Below, one piece after another: positions 1 to 13,606 of a stretch of DNA of 47,469 bases. This stretch comes from CAZEDU01 sp964511185. GTDB lineage: Bacteria > Myxococcota > Myxococcia > Myxococcales > Myxococcaceae. The stretch covers positions 1 through 47,469 of the forward strand of contig CAZEDU010000027.1 in NCBI GenBank assembly GCA_964511185.1, written 5' to 3'. The notes below the pieces were generated by a model that worked only from the letters and a program-made list of their open reading frames with translations, was not told where the DNA came from and did not search any database. Position 1 is the stretch's first letter; every line of letters starts with the position of its first letter. The position numbers and the translations under genes are program-made.

Positions 1-53
1 AGTCCCCCATTTGGGCTATACGCCACCGCGTCGACTCATTCGGGGGTGAAAGC

Positions 54-2279
<2,226 letters not shown>

Positions 2280-2374
2280 GCGGCATGTAGGGACGTTCGC
2301 TTCCCTGCAAGGTTGCCCGGTGGGCACTCCTTTGTCACAAGCGGTCGCGGGAAACGGCCGCGCGCGTCACGGTG

Positions 2375-2380
2375 TTATAA
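2375..2380 (+). promoter_or_regulatory. Possible -10 element of lon, almost abutting the start codon
   Basis: TTATAA at 2375-2380 is the only AT-rich box in this GC-rich leader and ends 9 bases before the lon ATG. No convincing -35 is visible 16-18 bases upstream. If used, the transcript would start at or within a few bases of the ATG, which fits the absence of a Shine-Dalgarno sequence. This is inference from position and base composition only. Confidence 0.25.
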
Positions 2381-2389
2381 GCTCACCCT

Positions 2390-4819
<2,430 letters not shown>

Positions 4820-4832
4820 TCGACAGACCGAG

Positions 4833-4871
4833 CGGCCGCTCGATCGATTGAGCGGCCGACGCGCTCCTTTT
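4833..4871 (+). terminator. Rho-independent terminator after lon
   Basis: A perfect 9-bp inverted repeat, CGGCCGCTC (4833-4841) and GAGCGGCCG (4850-4858), encloses an 8-base loop. TTTT follows at 4868-4871 after a short GC stretch. It sits 14 bases past the lon stop. The T-run is short and displaced from the stem, so it may be weak. Confidence 0.5.
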
Positions 4872-4968
4872 AGCCTTGCGACTCCCCTCGCGTCAGAGAA
4901 TGGCGAGGGGCCGCTGCGCGGTTGAAATAGGCGACCGGCGTTCCTTTGACGGTCCAAAGAGCGTTCAC

Positions 4969-5424
4969 ATGATCTTCGTCGAGCCCAACCCGTTGTCTGC
5001 CGTTCCCTCCGCGACCGAGAGCAAGACCGAGACCCCCGAGGAGCGGAAGGCGCACGCGCGCCGCCTCGTGCTGGTGGTCGAAGACGACCCGGCCAACCGC
5101 GAGCTGCTTGTCGAGCTGTTGTCCTTGTGGGGCTACGCGACGAGCAGCGTGGGCAGCGCCGAGGAGGCCGAGTTCGCGATTCGGCGCAAGCACTTCGACG
5201 CGGCGATCGTCGACGTGTTCTTGCCGGGCAAGAGCGGCGCGACGCTGTTGTCGAAGCTGCGCGAGAGGTACCCCGACGCGGTGCTGATCGGCACCAGCGC
5301 GCTCGACGACGCGGCGATGGCCCGGCAGTGCAAGGGGCTCGGCGCCGACCGGTTCCTGGGCAAGCCGGTGCGGCCGGAGGCGCTGGCCGAGGCGCTCCAG
5401 TCGACGCATCACAGTTGGCACTGA
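4969..5424 (+). CDS. Single-domain response regulator
   Basis: A 151-residue cytoplasmic protein with a 30-residue polar N-terminal extension and one CheY-like receiver domain. The acidic pocket is VVEDD (37-40), the phospho-acceptor is Asp82 in IVDVFLPG, the switch Thr/Ser is in IGTSA and the conserved Lys132 is in LGKPV. There is no output domain, so it probably acts by protein contact in a phosphorelay. The ATG at 4969 is preferred because the in-frame ATG at 4876 lies inside the lon terminator region and has no ribosome binding site; AAAGAG at about 4958 is a weak one. No kinase is adjacent, so its partner is unknown. Confidence 0.85.
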   Translation: MIFVEPNPLSAVPSATESKTETPEERKAHARRLVLVVEDDPANRELLVELLSLWGYATSSVGSAEEAEFAIRRKHFDAAIVDVFLPGKSGATLLSKLRERYPDAVLIGTSALDDAAMARQCKGLGADRFLGKPVRPEALAEALQSTHHSWH

Positions 5425-5487
5425 AGGCCCCTGTCCCACCCGACGGCCGTTGCGTCCGGGCCGCATTCAGTCGGATGCTGCGGACAC

Positions 5488-6033
5488 GTGAAGGCGCTCG
5501 CTCCCGGTTTCCTCATCGCCATGCCTCAGCTCGGCGACCCGAACTTCCACCGCTCGGTGGTGCTGATGCTCGAGCACTCGGGGCAGGGAGCGATGGGGCT
5601 CGTCGTCACGCGCCCGGCGCCGCTCGACTTGGCGGAGCTCGCGCGCACGCAGAAGCTCTCCATCGCCGATCAACGCAAGCCCGAGCCGGTGTACCTGGGC
5701 GGGCCGGTCGAGCCGCAGCGCGGCTTCGTGCTCCACGACTTCGCGCAGGTCTCGGACGCGCGGGAGGTGCTGCCGGGGCTGTTCTTGAGCCTGACCACCG
5801 ACGCGCTCACCGAGCTGCTCGTCAACCCCGGGCCGCGCATCCGCTTCTTCCTGGGCTACGCGGGCTGGGGCGGAGGCCAAATCGAGCGTGAGCTGTCGGA
5901 GGGCTCCTGGCTGTTCAGCGAGGCGTCGGCGGAGCTGCTCTTCGGGCAGAAGCCGTCCGACCTTTGGGATGTCGTGGTGCGAGGAATGGGGGTAGACCCC
6001 GCGAGGCTGCAGCCCGCGAAAGGGGTCCACTGA
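5488..6033 (+). CDS. yqgE: YqgE/AlgH family (UPF0301) protein
   Basis: A 181-residue protein of the YqgE/AlgH family, whose biochemical role is unknown. Family hallmarks are visible: the start LAPGFLIAMPQLGDPNFHRSV, the HSGQGAMGLVV motif, GGPVEPQRGFVLHD and the GYAGWGGGQIERE loop. The start is a GTG at 5488. The stop overlaps by one base the ATG of the downstream bolA-like gene (TGATG), so translation is probably coupled. Together with BolA and a CGFS glutaredoxin it forms a compact gene row, suggesting a link to redox or Fe-S homeostasis in this organism; that link is inferred from context. Confidence 0.9.
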   Translation: MKALAPGFLIAMPQLGDPNFHRSVVLMLEHSGQGAMGLVVTRPAPLDLAELARTQKLSIADQRKPEPVYLGGPVEPQRGFVLHDFAQVSDAREVLPGLFLSLTTDALTELLVNPGPRIRFFLGYAGWGGGQIERELSEGSWLFSEASAELLFGQKPSDLWDVVVRGMGVDPARLQPAKGVH

Positions 6034-6305
6034 TGCTCGATATCGAAGAGATTCGCCGCCGCATTCTGGGCGCGCTGGCCGACGCCGAGGTGGAGGTGAA
6101 GGACCTGACCGGGACGGGGGACCACTTCGAGGCGCGGGTGGTGAGCCCGGCGTTCGCGGGAAGGTCGATGGTCGAGCAGCACCAGATGGTCTACGCCCCG
6201 CTGCAGGATCTGTTGAAGACCGGGGCCCTGCACGCCCTGGCGCTCAAGACGTACTCGCCGGAGCAGTGGAAGAAGGTCGGCGGGGGCTCGGGCACGCGCG
6301 CTTGA
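6033..6305 (+). CDS. BolA family protein
   Basis: A 90-residue BolA-like protein (class II KH-like fold). The family signature is seen in the GTGDHFEARVVSPAFAGRSMVEQHQMVY segment: the DHF and HQMVY motifs include His residues used by BolA proteins to coordinate a bridging [2Fe-2S] cluster with a monothiol glutaredoxin. It starts at the ATG overlapping the yqgE stop. A CGFS glutaredoxin gene begins 35 bases downstream, which is the well-known functional partner, so this pair most likely handles Fe-S cluster trafficking or iron sensing in the cytoplasm. Confidence 0.92.
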   Translation: MLDIEEIRRRILGALADAEVEVKDLTGTGDHFEARVVSPAFAGRSMVEQHQMVYAPLQDLLKTGALHALALKTYSPEQWKKVGGGSGTRA

Positions 6306-6340
6306 AATCGGCGGAGGCGCCGCCTTATGGAAGGGGCACC

Positions 6341-6655
6341 ATGCTGACCCCCGAGCTCAAAGCGCGCTTCGAGCGCGAGATTCGCGAACACAAGATCGTC
6401 CTCTACATGAAGGGCAACGCGCTCTTCCCGCGCTGCGGCTTCTCGGCCACCGCGCTGGAGCTGCTCAAGCCCTACGGCCAGGTGCACACCGTGGACGTGC
6501 TGGCCGAGGGCGAGGTGCGCGACGCGATCAAGGAGTTCTCGCGCTGGCCGACGATTCCGCAGGTCTACATCAACGGGAAGTTCGTCGGCGGCTCGGACAT
6601 CGTACGGGAGCTCGCCGAGCGCGGTGAGCTGAAGGCGCTCGTCGAGGCCCAGTGA
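6341..6655 (+). CDS. grxD: Monothiol (CGFS) glutaredoxin, Grx4 type
   Basis: A 104-residue monothiol glutaredoxin. The active site is CGFS in PRCGFSATALELL, preceded by the glutathione-contact Lys in YMKGN. The WPTIPQVYINGKFVGGSDI segment carries the cis-Pro and GG of the family. It should bind a glutathione-ligated [2Fe-2S] cluster and deliver it to targets or BolA. AAGGGG at 6331-6336 is a good ribosome binding site for the ATG at 6341. Its stop overlaps by four bases (GTGA) with the GTG of the DUF2914 gene, so all four genes from yqgE appear to be one operon. Confidence 0.95.
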   Translation: MLTPELKARFEREIREHKIVLYMKGNALFPRCGFSATALELLKPYGQVHTVDVLAEGEVRDAIKEFSRWPTIPQVYINGKFVGGSDIVRELAERGELKALVEAQ

Positions 6656-7758
6656 GCGCAGAGGCGGCGGCCCAGCCCCTGTCCGCCTGGGGCCGGCTGC
6701 AGGCCTTTCGCGCGCGCCACGCCCGCGCCGAGGCGCTGCTCTTCTTCATCGGCGGGTTCGCCTACGACATCGTCTTCGCCAGCCGCATCGACGACCGGGT
6801 GATGCTCGCCACCCAGGGAGGGTACCTGGTGCTCCTCGGCGCTCTCATCGGGGTCGAGCACCACGCGTCGGTCCGGCAGGAGGCGATGCCGGCGTGGTTT
6901 CAGCGGCTGCCGCTGCGCGAGGTGACGCACTTCCTCTTCGGCTCGCTGCTCAGCGCGTTCTTGTTCTTCTACTTCAAGGCCGCGTCGGGGCTGGTGTCGT
7001 TCGCCTTCCTGCTCGCCCTCTTCGCGCTGCTCGTCGGCAACGAGCTGGAGCGGTTCCGCCGCCTGGGGCCGATCATGCGCGTCGCGCTGTGGAGCTTCGC
7101 GCTCACCTCGTACCTGGCCTACCTGCTGCCCGTGCTGGTGGGCTCGCTCCGCCCGTGGCTCTTCCTCGCCGCGGTGGCGCTCTCGTCGCTCGGCGTCCAG
7201 GCGCTCTGGATGTTGTTCCGCCGCTTCACCCCCGACCCGCGCTGGACGTTTCAGCGCGCGGTGCTGCCCGGGCTGGCGGCGCAGGCGCTGCTCGTGGGGC
7301 TCTTCCTCTCCCGGGCGCTGCCGCCGGTGCCGCTCGCGCTCGAGTGGATTGGCATCTACCACGACGTCCAGCGTCAGGGCGGCAAGGTGCTGGTCCGGCA
7401 GGAGCAGCCGCCCTGGCGCTTCTGGGAGCGAGGCGACCAGCTGTTCCGCGCGCGCGAGGGCGACAAGATTTTCTGCTTCGCGCGCATCTTCGCCCCGCGC
7501 CACTTCAAGGACCGGCTGTACGCGCGCTTCTGGTACCGCGAGAAGGCGGGGTGGACGCGCACCGACGCGATTCCGCTCACCATCTCGGGCGGTCGGAAGG
7601 AAGGCTGGACAGGGGTCGCCTACAAGCAGAATTACGCGCCAGGCGCGTGGCGCGCCGCGATCGAGACCGAAGATGGCCGCGAGGTCGGCTCGGTGCGCTT
7701 CGAGGTGGTGACCGACGACTCGAGCGGGGAGCGCTTCTTCCACGAGGTCTACCGCTGA
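6652..7758 (+). CDS. Polytopic membrane protein with C-terminal DUF2914 domain
   Basis: A 368-residue inner-membrane protein. About six to seven hydrophobic segments occupy residues 20-235. The C-terminal extracytoplasmic part (about 250-368) matches DUF2914: the RFWYREKAGWTRTDAI and WRAAIETEDG segments are typical of that domain, which has no assigned function. It starts with a GTG overlapping the glutaredoxin stop, so translation is coupled to the Fe-S gene row. Whether it works with those genes or only shares their transcript cannot be told from sequence. Confidence 0.85.
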   Translation: MSAEAAAQPLSAWGRLQAFRARHARAEALLFFIGGFAYDIVFASRIDDRVMLATQGGYLVLLGALIGVEHHASVRQEAMPAWFQRLPLREVTHFLFGSLLSAFLFFYFKAASGLVSFAFLLALFALLVGNELERFRRLGPIMRVALWSFALTSYLAYLLPVLVGSLRPWLFLAAVALSSLGVQALWMLFRRFTPDPRWTFQRAVLPGLAAQALLVGLFLSRALPPVPLALEWIGIYHDVQRQGGKVLVRQEQPPWRFWERGDQLFRAREGDKIFCFARIFAPRHFKDRLYARFWYREKAGWTRTDAIPLTISGGRKEGWTGVAYKQNYAPGAWRAAIETEDGREVGSVRFEVVTDDSSGERFFHEVYR

Positions 7759-7839
7759 GACGTCCGCTCTCCTGGGTGCTTGGTCAGTTTTGTTTTGGAC
7801 AACCTCTGCGCATCTCACAGACGAGAACGGAGGAGTCCA

Positions 7840-8445
7840 ATGACTTGGAAGAGAACTTTCACATTGTTGATGCTCGTCGCGCCGGCGATCGCGTTCGCTC
7901 AAGCGCGCGAGGAGTCAGGGCAGCGGGAGGAGCGGTTCGACGTGCGCTACAACGCCGGTCCGCTTTGGTACACCGGCGAGGTCGCCGGGTTCATGGCGCA
8001 GGGATGGAGCTACGGCGTGTCCGCCGGCATGGACCTGTCGCGGCTGTGGGGCGTGGAGCTCGGCTACCACGGCGCGGCGTACCGCACCGAGGAGATCGCC
8101 GGCGACTCGACCGGTATCGTCGAGAACGGCGCGCAGGGCCTGGTCCGCTTCGGTCCGGAGTGGAACAACATCGAGCCCCACGCGCTCGCGGGGGTGGCGG
8201 TGACGCACTTGGGCGCGGGTGACGAGGCGGCCTCGGGAGGCCTGGTCGAGGACGGCACGCTCGTCCGGCTGCCGCTCGGTGCGGGCGTGAGCTACGACTT
8301 GATGTCCGGGGCGACCTCCAACCTGAACGTGGGCGCGCGCGTGCTCTACAGCCTGGGCCTGGGCAGCGAGCCCTTCCCCACGGTCGACGGCGCGACCTCG
8401 TCGAGCCAGATCACCGGCCAGCTGCAGGTCGGCGGGAAGTTCTAG
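7840..8445 (+). CDS. Outer-membrane beta-barrel protein
   Basis: A 201-residue exported protein. A Sec signal peptide (MTWKRTFTLLMLVAPAIAFAQA) is followed by alternating aromatic/glycine beta strands such as GPLWYTGEVAG, WGVELGYHG and LNVGARVLYSLGLG, typical of small eight-stranded outer-membrane barrels. The C-terminus ends LQVGGKF, with the terminal Phe expected for BamA-dependent barrels. GGAGG at 7829-7833 fixes the ATG at 7840. The 81-base upstream gap separates it from the DUF2914 gene, so it may have its own promoter. Exact function is unknown. Confidence 0.82.
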   Translation: MTWKRTFTLLMLVAPAIAFAQAREESGQREERFDVRYNAGPLWYTGEVAGFMAQGWSYGVSAGMDLSRLWGVELGYHGAAYRTEEIAGDSTGIVENGAQGLVRFGPEWNNIEPHALAGVAVTHLGAGDEAASGGLVEDGTLVRLPLGAGVSYDLMSGATSNLNVGARVLYSLGLGSEPFPTVDGATSSSQITGQLQVGGKF

Positions 8446-8468
8446 GCGGGAGCTCGAGACGGCTGGGT

Positions 8469-8498
8469 GGGGACAGTCCCCTTTGGGGGACAGTCCCC
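8469..8498. repeat. Paired 13-bp REP-like palindromes
   Basis: Two copies of the near-perfect palindrome GGGGACAGTCCCC (8469-8481 and 8486-8498) are separated by four bases, just after the outer-membrane protein stop. Each can fold on itself, or the pair can form a longer hairpin. Such GGGGAC/GTCCCC elements resemble repetitive extragenic palindromes; only this one site is seen in the window. Confidence 0.6.
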
Positions 8499-8556
8499 GC
8501 GCGGCGGTCCCCGAGGCTAAGCCGAATTGAAACAGATGGAAGAGTCAGGCTCGGCT

Positions 8557-8743
8557 CTACCCTGCGATGGTGTTTCAACGAAGCGCCTGAGAGCCCGGAG
8601 CGGGGAATCGGGTGGGCGCACGAGGCTTGGGCGCTCCGATGCTTCGTGCCGTGCCCAGACGCCACCACCTCACGGCACCCGGAGGGGCTGACGGCCCGTC
8701 GAAGACGGCTCCCCCTGGGGTCGTTCTCACGGGTGCTTTTTTT
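8557..8743 (+). ncRNA. Structured RNA candidate with 6S-like architecture
   Basis: A ~180-nt gene-free stretch folds into one long imperfect rod: ACCC 8559-8562 with GGGT 8731-8734; AACGA 8577-8581 with TCGTT 8721-8725; CCC/GGAGC 8594-8601 with GCTCC/GGG 8708-8719; then a large open region (about 8602-8633 and 8685-8707); then CTCCG 8634-8638 with CGGAG 8680-8684 and a perfect 8-bp apical stem, GTGCCGTG 8646-8653 with CACGGCAC 8671-8678. Seven T residues follow at 8737-8743. Closing stem, bulges, central bubble, upper stem, total length and terminal U-run all match 6S RNA, the RNA-polymerase mimic. The 5' arm GGTGTTTC also resembles 6S 5' arms. TTGAAA at 8527-8532 could be a -35, but no good -10 is seen. 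Identity is inference from fold; no covariance search was run. Confidence 0.45.
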
Positions 8744-8946
8744 CATTTCCGACTTTTTGGTCGTAAACCCACACTATTGGTGTGTGTTTGTTTTGCGGCT
8801 GATCCGCCCTCACTCTGATTCTGGGCTTGGGCGGTTTACTGATAGTGGATTGAGCGAGGACTTCCCGGCACCTTTGTCCACGAATGACGACGTGCCCTGG
8901 AGAGGGAGCCCAGGGGCGAGCTCCTACTCGGACCTCAAGGTTGCCT
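8744..8946. other. AT-rich intergenic remainder, no gene seen
   Basis: This stretch separates the RNA candidate from the end of the minus-strand lipoprotein gene and is noticeably AT-richer than the rest. It contains a small hairpin, CACAC (8770-8774) and GTGTG (8780-8784), followed by TGTTTGTTTT, which could be a second plus-strand terminator. A CCCTGG/CCAGGG inverted repeat (8895-8900, 8910-8915) lies just past the minus-strand stop. No plausible coding region was seen on either strand. Confidence 0.4.
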
Positions 8947-10302
8947 CTACGAATGACTTCGCCCTCGCGGCAGACGTAGAGCTCGAAGAGCCGCTCGAGC
9001 GCGTGCCGGCACATAGGACGCGGGCGACCGCCTGCTCGCTGCGCGAGCGATGACCGCGGCGATGAGCAGCCCAGGCGGGCCGCCGCGAGACCCGCCCGCG
9101 GCGCAGCCAACCTGAAGGAAGGTCGCCTCGGGGCACTCCACCTCGAGCTCGACGGACCAACTGGCGAGCCCGGCAGGCGTTTGGCTGATCAACATGACCT
9201 GGTGGGTGCCGACCTGACTGCGCGTTGGCAGCCAGTGCAGCTCTCCGGTGCTGCTGTCCACCTCCAGCCCGTCAGGTGCGGCCTCGAGCCTCCAGTCGGC
9301 GAGGGCGGAGGTCGTTCCGCTGAGGTGAGTCATCGTGATGGCTCGAAATGGACGTCCGCACTGCGCCCGTTCCAGAGGCACGCTCCAGGCGGGGGGCGGC
9401 GCTGAGTCGTTCACGAGGATGTTGGTTTGCGCTCCCGAGAGAGCGCCGTCGGACACGGTCACCGAGTGCACGCCGCCGGCGCCGAAGCGGACGCCGCCCA
9501 GGAACGTCTGAGCTCCGGTATGGGCCGTTGTGAAGGCAGTGGGGGAAGGGAGCGTGGCCGTGGGGTCGGTGGACTGAAAGGTCACGGTTCCCTCGTAGGA
9601 GTGCGCGACGTTTCCCGCGTCGTCGAGGGCCTCCACCGTGACGTCGGCGAGTTGCCCGACGACGAGGGGCGACCCGATACCGGTGACGCGCAGCTGGCTG
9701 GCCCCTTCCGGTGGTGTCGGGGGCTCGGGCAGGTCGACCAGGGTGATCTCGTCGATGTCCATGGCGTCGCCCGTGCTCGGGTTGATCAGCGCGACGTAAA
9801 TCTCGATGAGGTTCCCCGCGGCCGTCGTCGTGTGGTCGATGGTGAATTGCGTGAAGGCCGTGCTCAGCGGCAGGGTCTGCGATGCGTCGGCGACGAACGC
9901 GTAGGTCGGGGTGACTTCGCGAATGCTGAGCTCACCGCTCTTCCCGACGGCCCCCCCGGGCACGGCCGCGAGCTGAGCGCGCGCTCGCAGCGCTCGTCCC
10001 GCCACGATGCCCGAGAGCGTGTATGGACTGTCGTCGAGGCTGATGTATGGCCGATTGTTGTTCGCGCTGATGCGGGCCACGGCATTCCCGTCTGGCGCCG
10101 ATGCGGTCACGACGCGGGTCAGCGTCGTCTGTGGCGACGCACCCCATCCGTTCGTGTCGGTCTCGAAGGAAGGGTTCGACGTCAGGTTCCCTGGAGGGAT
10201 GAGGCGGTGCCGCGCGACGGCGACGTTCGAGGCCGCCTCCTCGCGCTCGCAGCCGGCGGTGAACGCCACCAGGCACGCCAGGGCTGAGCGCAGCCGAATC
10301 AT
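8947..10302 (-). CDS. Secreted lipoprotein with Ig-like domains and MYXO-CTERM-like tail
   Basis: A 451-residue exported protein of unknown function. The N-terminus is a lipoprotein signal (MIRLRSALACLVAFTAGC, lipobox TAGC). Residues about 37-180 look like a carbohydrate-binding-type beta sandwich (start NPSFETDTNGW, end of domain VDLPEPP). They are followed by an Ig-like domain (VTVEALDDAGN, TFQSTDPTATLP) and a putative-Ig/cadherin-like segment (GELHWLPTRSQVGTHQVML). Near the end, VGCAAGG, the hydrophobic GLLIAAVIA and ARAASRR resemble a MYXO-CTERM sorting tail, but about 24 more residues follow, which is unusual and may reflect a shifted stop. The ATG complementing 10300-10302 is chosen because it begins the signal peptide. 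Confidence 0.75.
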   Translation of the reverse strand: MIRLRSALACLVAFTAGCEREEAASNVAVARHRLIPPGNLTSNPSFETDTNGWGASPQTTLTRVVTASAPDGNAVARISANNNRPYISLDDSPYTLSGIVAGRALRARAQLAAVPGGAVGKSGELSIREVTPTYAFVADASQTLPLSTAFTQFTIDHTTTAAGNLIEIYVALINPSTGDAMDIDEITLVDLPEPPTPPEGASQLRVTGIGSPLVVGQLADVTVEALDDAGNVAHSYEGTVTFQSTDPTATLPSPTAFTTAHTGAQTFLGGVRFGAGGVHSVTVSDGALSGAQTNILVNDSAPPPAWSVPLERAQCGRPFRAITMTHLSGTTSALADWRLEAAPDGLEVDSSTGELHWLPTRSQVGTHQVMLISQTPAGLASWSVELEVECPEATFLQVGCAAGGSRGGPPGLLIAAVIARAASRRSPASYVPARARAALRALRLPRGRSHS

Positions 10303-10422
10303 CTGAAGACAGGATACCGAGTTGAACCAGTCAGACCAGCGGAGGGGGGCTTGCCCGCCTCCCTCCGTGGGCCGGTCCATCGAAGACAGGATGTGAGCAC
10401 GTGTGCGGCGGTGCTCCCGTGG

Positions 10423-10614
10423 ATGCGGCGTCGCCTCGCCATCGCCTTGGTCCTCGTCGCCAGCACCACCGCGCTCGCGCCCGAGCTGAAGAACGAAGAC
10501 AGCAAGAGCTACGAGCTCGAGATCGTCTGCGGCGGTAGAACGACCAGCTCGAGCATCAGCAGCAACACCACCCGCTCGCTCGGCGGCTTGGGGCCACAAT
10601 CGCCCGCGCGGCTA
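10423..10614 (+). pseudogene. Remnant of a small secreted protein, truncated at the pepP 3' end
   Basis: Reading from the ATG at 10423 gives a clear signal peptide (MRRRLAIALVLVASTTALA) followed by a hydrophilic, protein-like stretch, LKNEDSKSYELEIVCGG and SSSISSNTTRSL. The frame then runs without a stop into antisense of the aminopeptidase gene, where the sequence turns into meaningless shadow peptide. This suggests the 3' part of a small exported protein was lost by rearrangement. No ribosome binding site is evident. The rest of the 10303-10611 intergenic region shows only a GGAGG/CCTCC hairpin near 10341-10362. Confidence 0.35.
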
Positions 10615-12060
10615 GCGCTTGGACTTCCAGATCTTCTGCATCCACGCCTCGACCGCGCCCGCATCGCTGGGGATGTCGGCCGAGAGGTTCTGCATCCCCC
10701 TGGCGGTGACGAGCACGTCGTCCTCGATGCGCACGCCGATGCCGCGGTACTTCGCGGGCACGGTCAGGTCATCGAGCTGGAAGTACAGCCCCGGCTCCAC
10801 GGTGAGCACCATGCCCGGCTTCAGCTGACCGAACTTGTACGCCTCTTGCCGCGCCTGCGCGCAGTCGTGCACGTCCAACCCCAGCATGTGGCTCACGTTG
10901 TGGAGCGAGTAGCGCTTGTAGAACTGGTTCTCGTCGCGCAACGCCTCTTCCGCGCTGGTGGGCAGAATGCCCAGGCGCTCGAGCCCGCGCGCGAGGACCT
11001 CCATCGCGCGGCGGTTGGGCTCCATGAAGTCGTTGCCCGGCTTCACCGCGGCGAACGCCGCGGCCTGCGCCTGGTGCACCAGCGTGTAAATCTCCCGCTG
11101 CTCTTTGGTGAAGCGGCCGCTCACCGGCAGGGTGCGCGTGATGTCGGCCGTGTAGAGCGAGTTGCCCTCGACGCCGGCGTCGAGCAGCAAGAGCTCGCCC
11201 TTCTTCAGAGGGCCGTCGTTGCGCGTCCAGTGCAGGATGCAGGCGTGGGCGCCCGACGCGGCGATGGTGCCGTAGCCGACGTCGTTGCCCTCCACCCGGG
11301 CGCGCAGGTTGAACACGCCCTCCACCTCGCGCTCGCTCTTGCCGCCGCGCAGCGAGCGAATCACGTCCTCGAAGCCGCGCTGGGTCGAGGCGATGACGCC
11401 CTTGAGCTCTTTGATCTCGACCGCGTCCTTGATCAGCCGCATCTCGGAGAGCGCCTGGGCCAGCGCCTTGTCCTCCGCGCCCGCGGGGAGCAGGGCGTCG
11501 AGCTTCTCGGACACCCCGCGCAGCACGCGGTAGCGCCCGCCGCCCGACTGGAGCGCGCTCAAGGCGGACGGCAGCTCGGGCAGGCCGCGGCAGGCGTGCA
11601 CGCCGAAGCGGGCGCGGCTCTGCTCCACGCCCAGCCGGGGCCCCACCCACAGCTCGCCCTTCACGCGGTCGGTGAAGAAGGTGGGGTCGGTGCGGCCGGG
11701 GTTGGGCTCGACGAACAGCACGTCCTGGTGGCCATCGCCCTGCGGCAGCATCGCGAGCACGCAGTCGGGCTCTAGGTTGCCCGTCAGGTAATAGAAGTCG
11801 CTGCCCGGGCGGAAGCGGTAGTAGGTGTCGTTCGCGCGGACCTTCTCGTGGCCGGTGGGGATGATCAGCGCCTCGCCGGGGAACAGTTTCGACAGGGCGC
11901 GGCGCCGGCCCTCGAAGGCCTTCGCATGGGCGATGGGCTTGGGCAGCTTCGCGGGCGCCGACTTCCACCGCTGCAGCATGAAGTCGAGGAGCGCTTTGGG
12001 GGCCTGCGTGTCGTGGCTCGCCTTGGGAGTACCCGGGGCCTTGGGCTGAAGGAAGGTCAT
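10612..12060 (-). CDS. pepP: Xaa-Pro aminopeptidase (M24B)
   Basis: A 482-residue cytoplasmic metallopeptidase that removes N-terminal residues preceding proline. The N-terminal creatinase-like domain (about 40-190) is followed by the pita-bread catalytic domain. Metal ligands are seen in order: Asp in LLLDAG, Asp in YTADITRT, His in HNVSHMLGLDVHD, Glu in TVEPGLYF and Glu in VRIEDDVLV, the full M24 set. The ATG complementing 12058-12060 gives the usual family length; the longer reading frame upstream overlaps the NtrC gene end and is not protein-like. It may share a transcript with the signalling genes upstream, since the gap to the NtrC stop is only 40 bases. Confidence 0.94.
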   Translation of the reverse strand: MTFLQPKAPGTPKASHDTQAPKALLDFMLQRWKSAPAKLPKPIAHAKAFEGRRRALSKLFPGEALIIPTGHEKVRANDTYYRFRPGSDFYYLTGNLEPDCVLAMLPQGDGHQDVLFVEPNPGRTDPTFFTDRVKGELWVGPRLGVEQSRARFGVHACRGLPELPSALSALQSGGGRYRVLRGVSEKLDALLPAGAEDKALAQALSEMRLIKDAVEIKELKGVIASTQRGFEDVIRSLRGGKSEREVEGVFNLRARVEGNDVGYGTIAASGAHACILHWTRNDGPLKKGELLLLDAGVEGNSLYTADITRTLPVSGRFTKEQREIYTLVHQAQAAAFAAVKPGNDFMEPNRRAMEVLARGLERLGILPTSAEEALRDENQFYKRYSLHNVSHMLGLDVHDCAQARQEAYKFGQLKPGMVLTVEPGLYFQLDDLTVPAKYRGIGVRIEDDVLVTARGMQNLSADIPSDAGAVEAWMQKIWKSKR

Positions 12061-12100
12061 GGGCGGAATGTGACGAAACGGCCGCCCTGTTTCAAGCCAT

Positions 12101-13602
<1,502 letters not shown>

Positions 13603-13606
<4 letters not shown>

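Noticed and set aside
8613..8657. Alternative hairpin TGGGC-GCACGA with TCGTGC-C-GCCCA as the core of the RNA at 8557-8743
   Set aside because: It competes with the perfect 8-bp stem at 8646-8678 and leaves the nested outer pairings unexplained, so it was kept only as an alternative fold.
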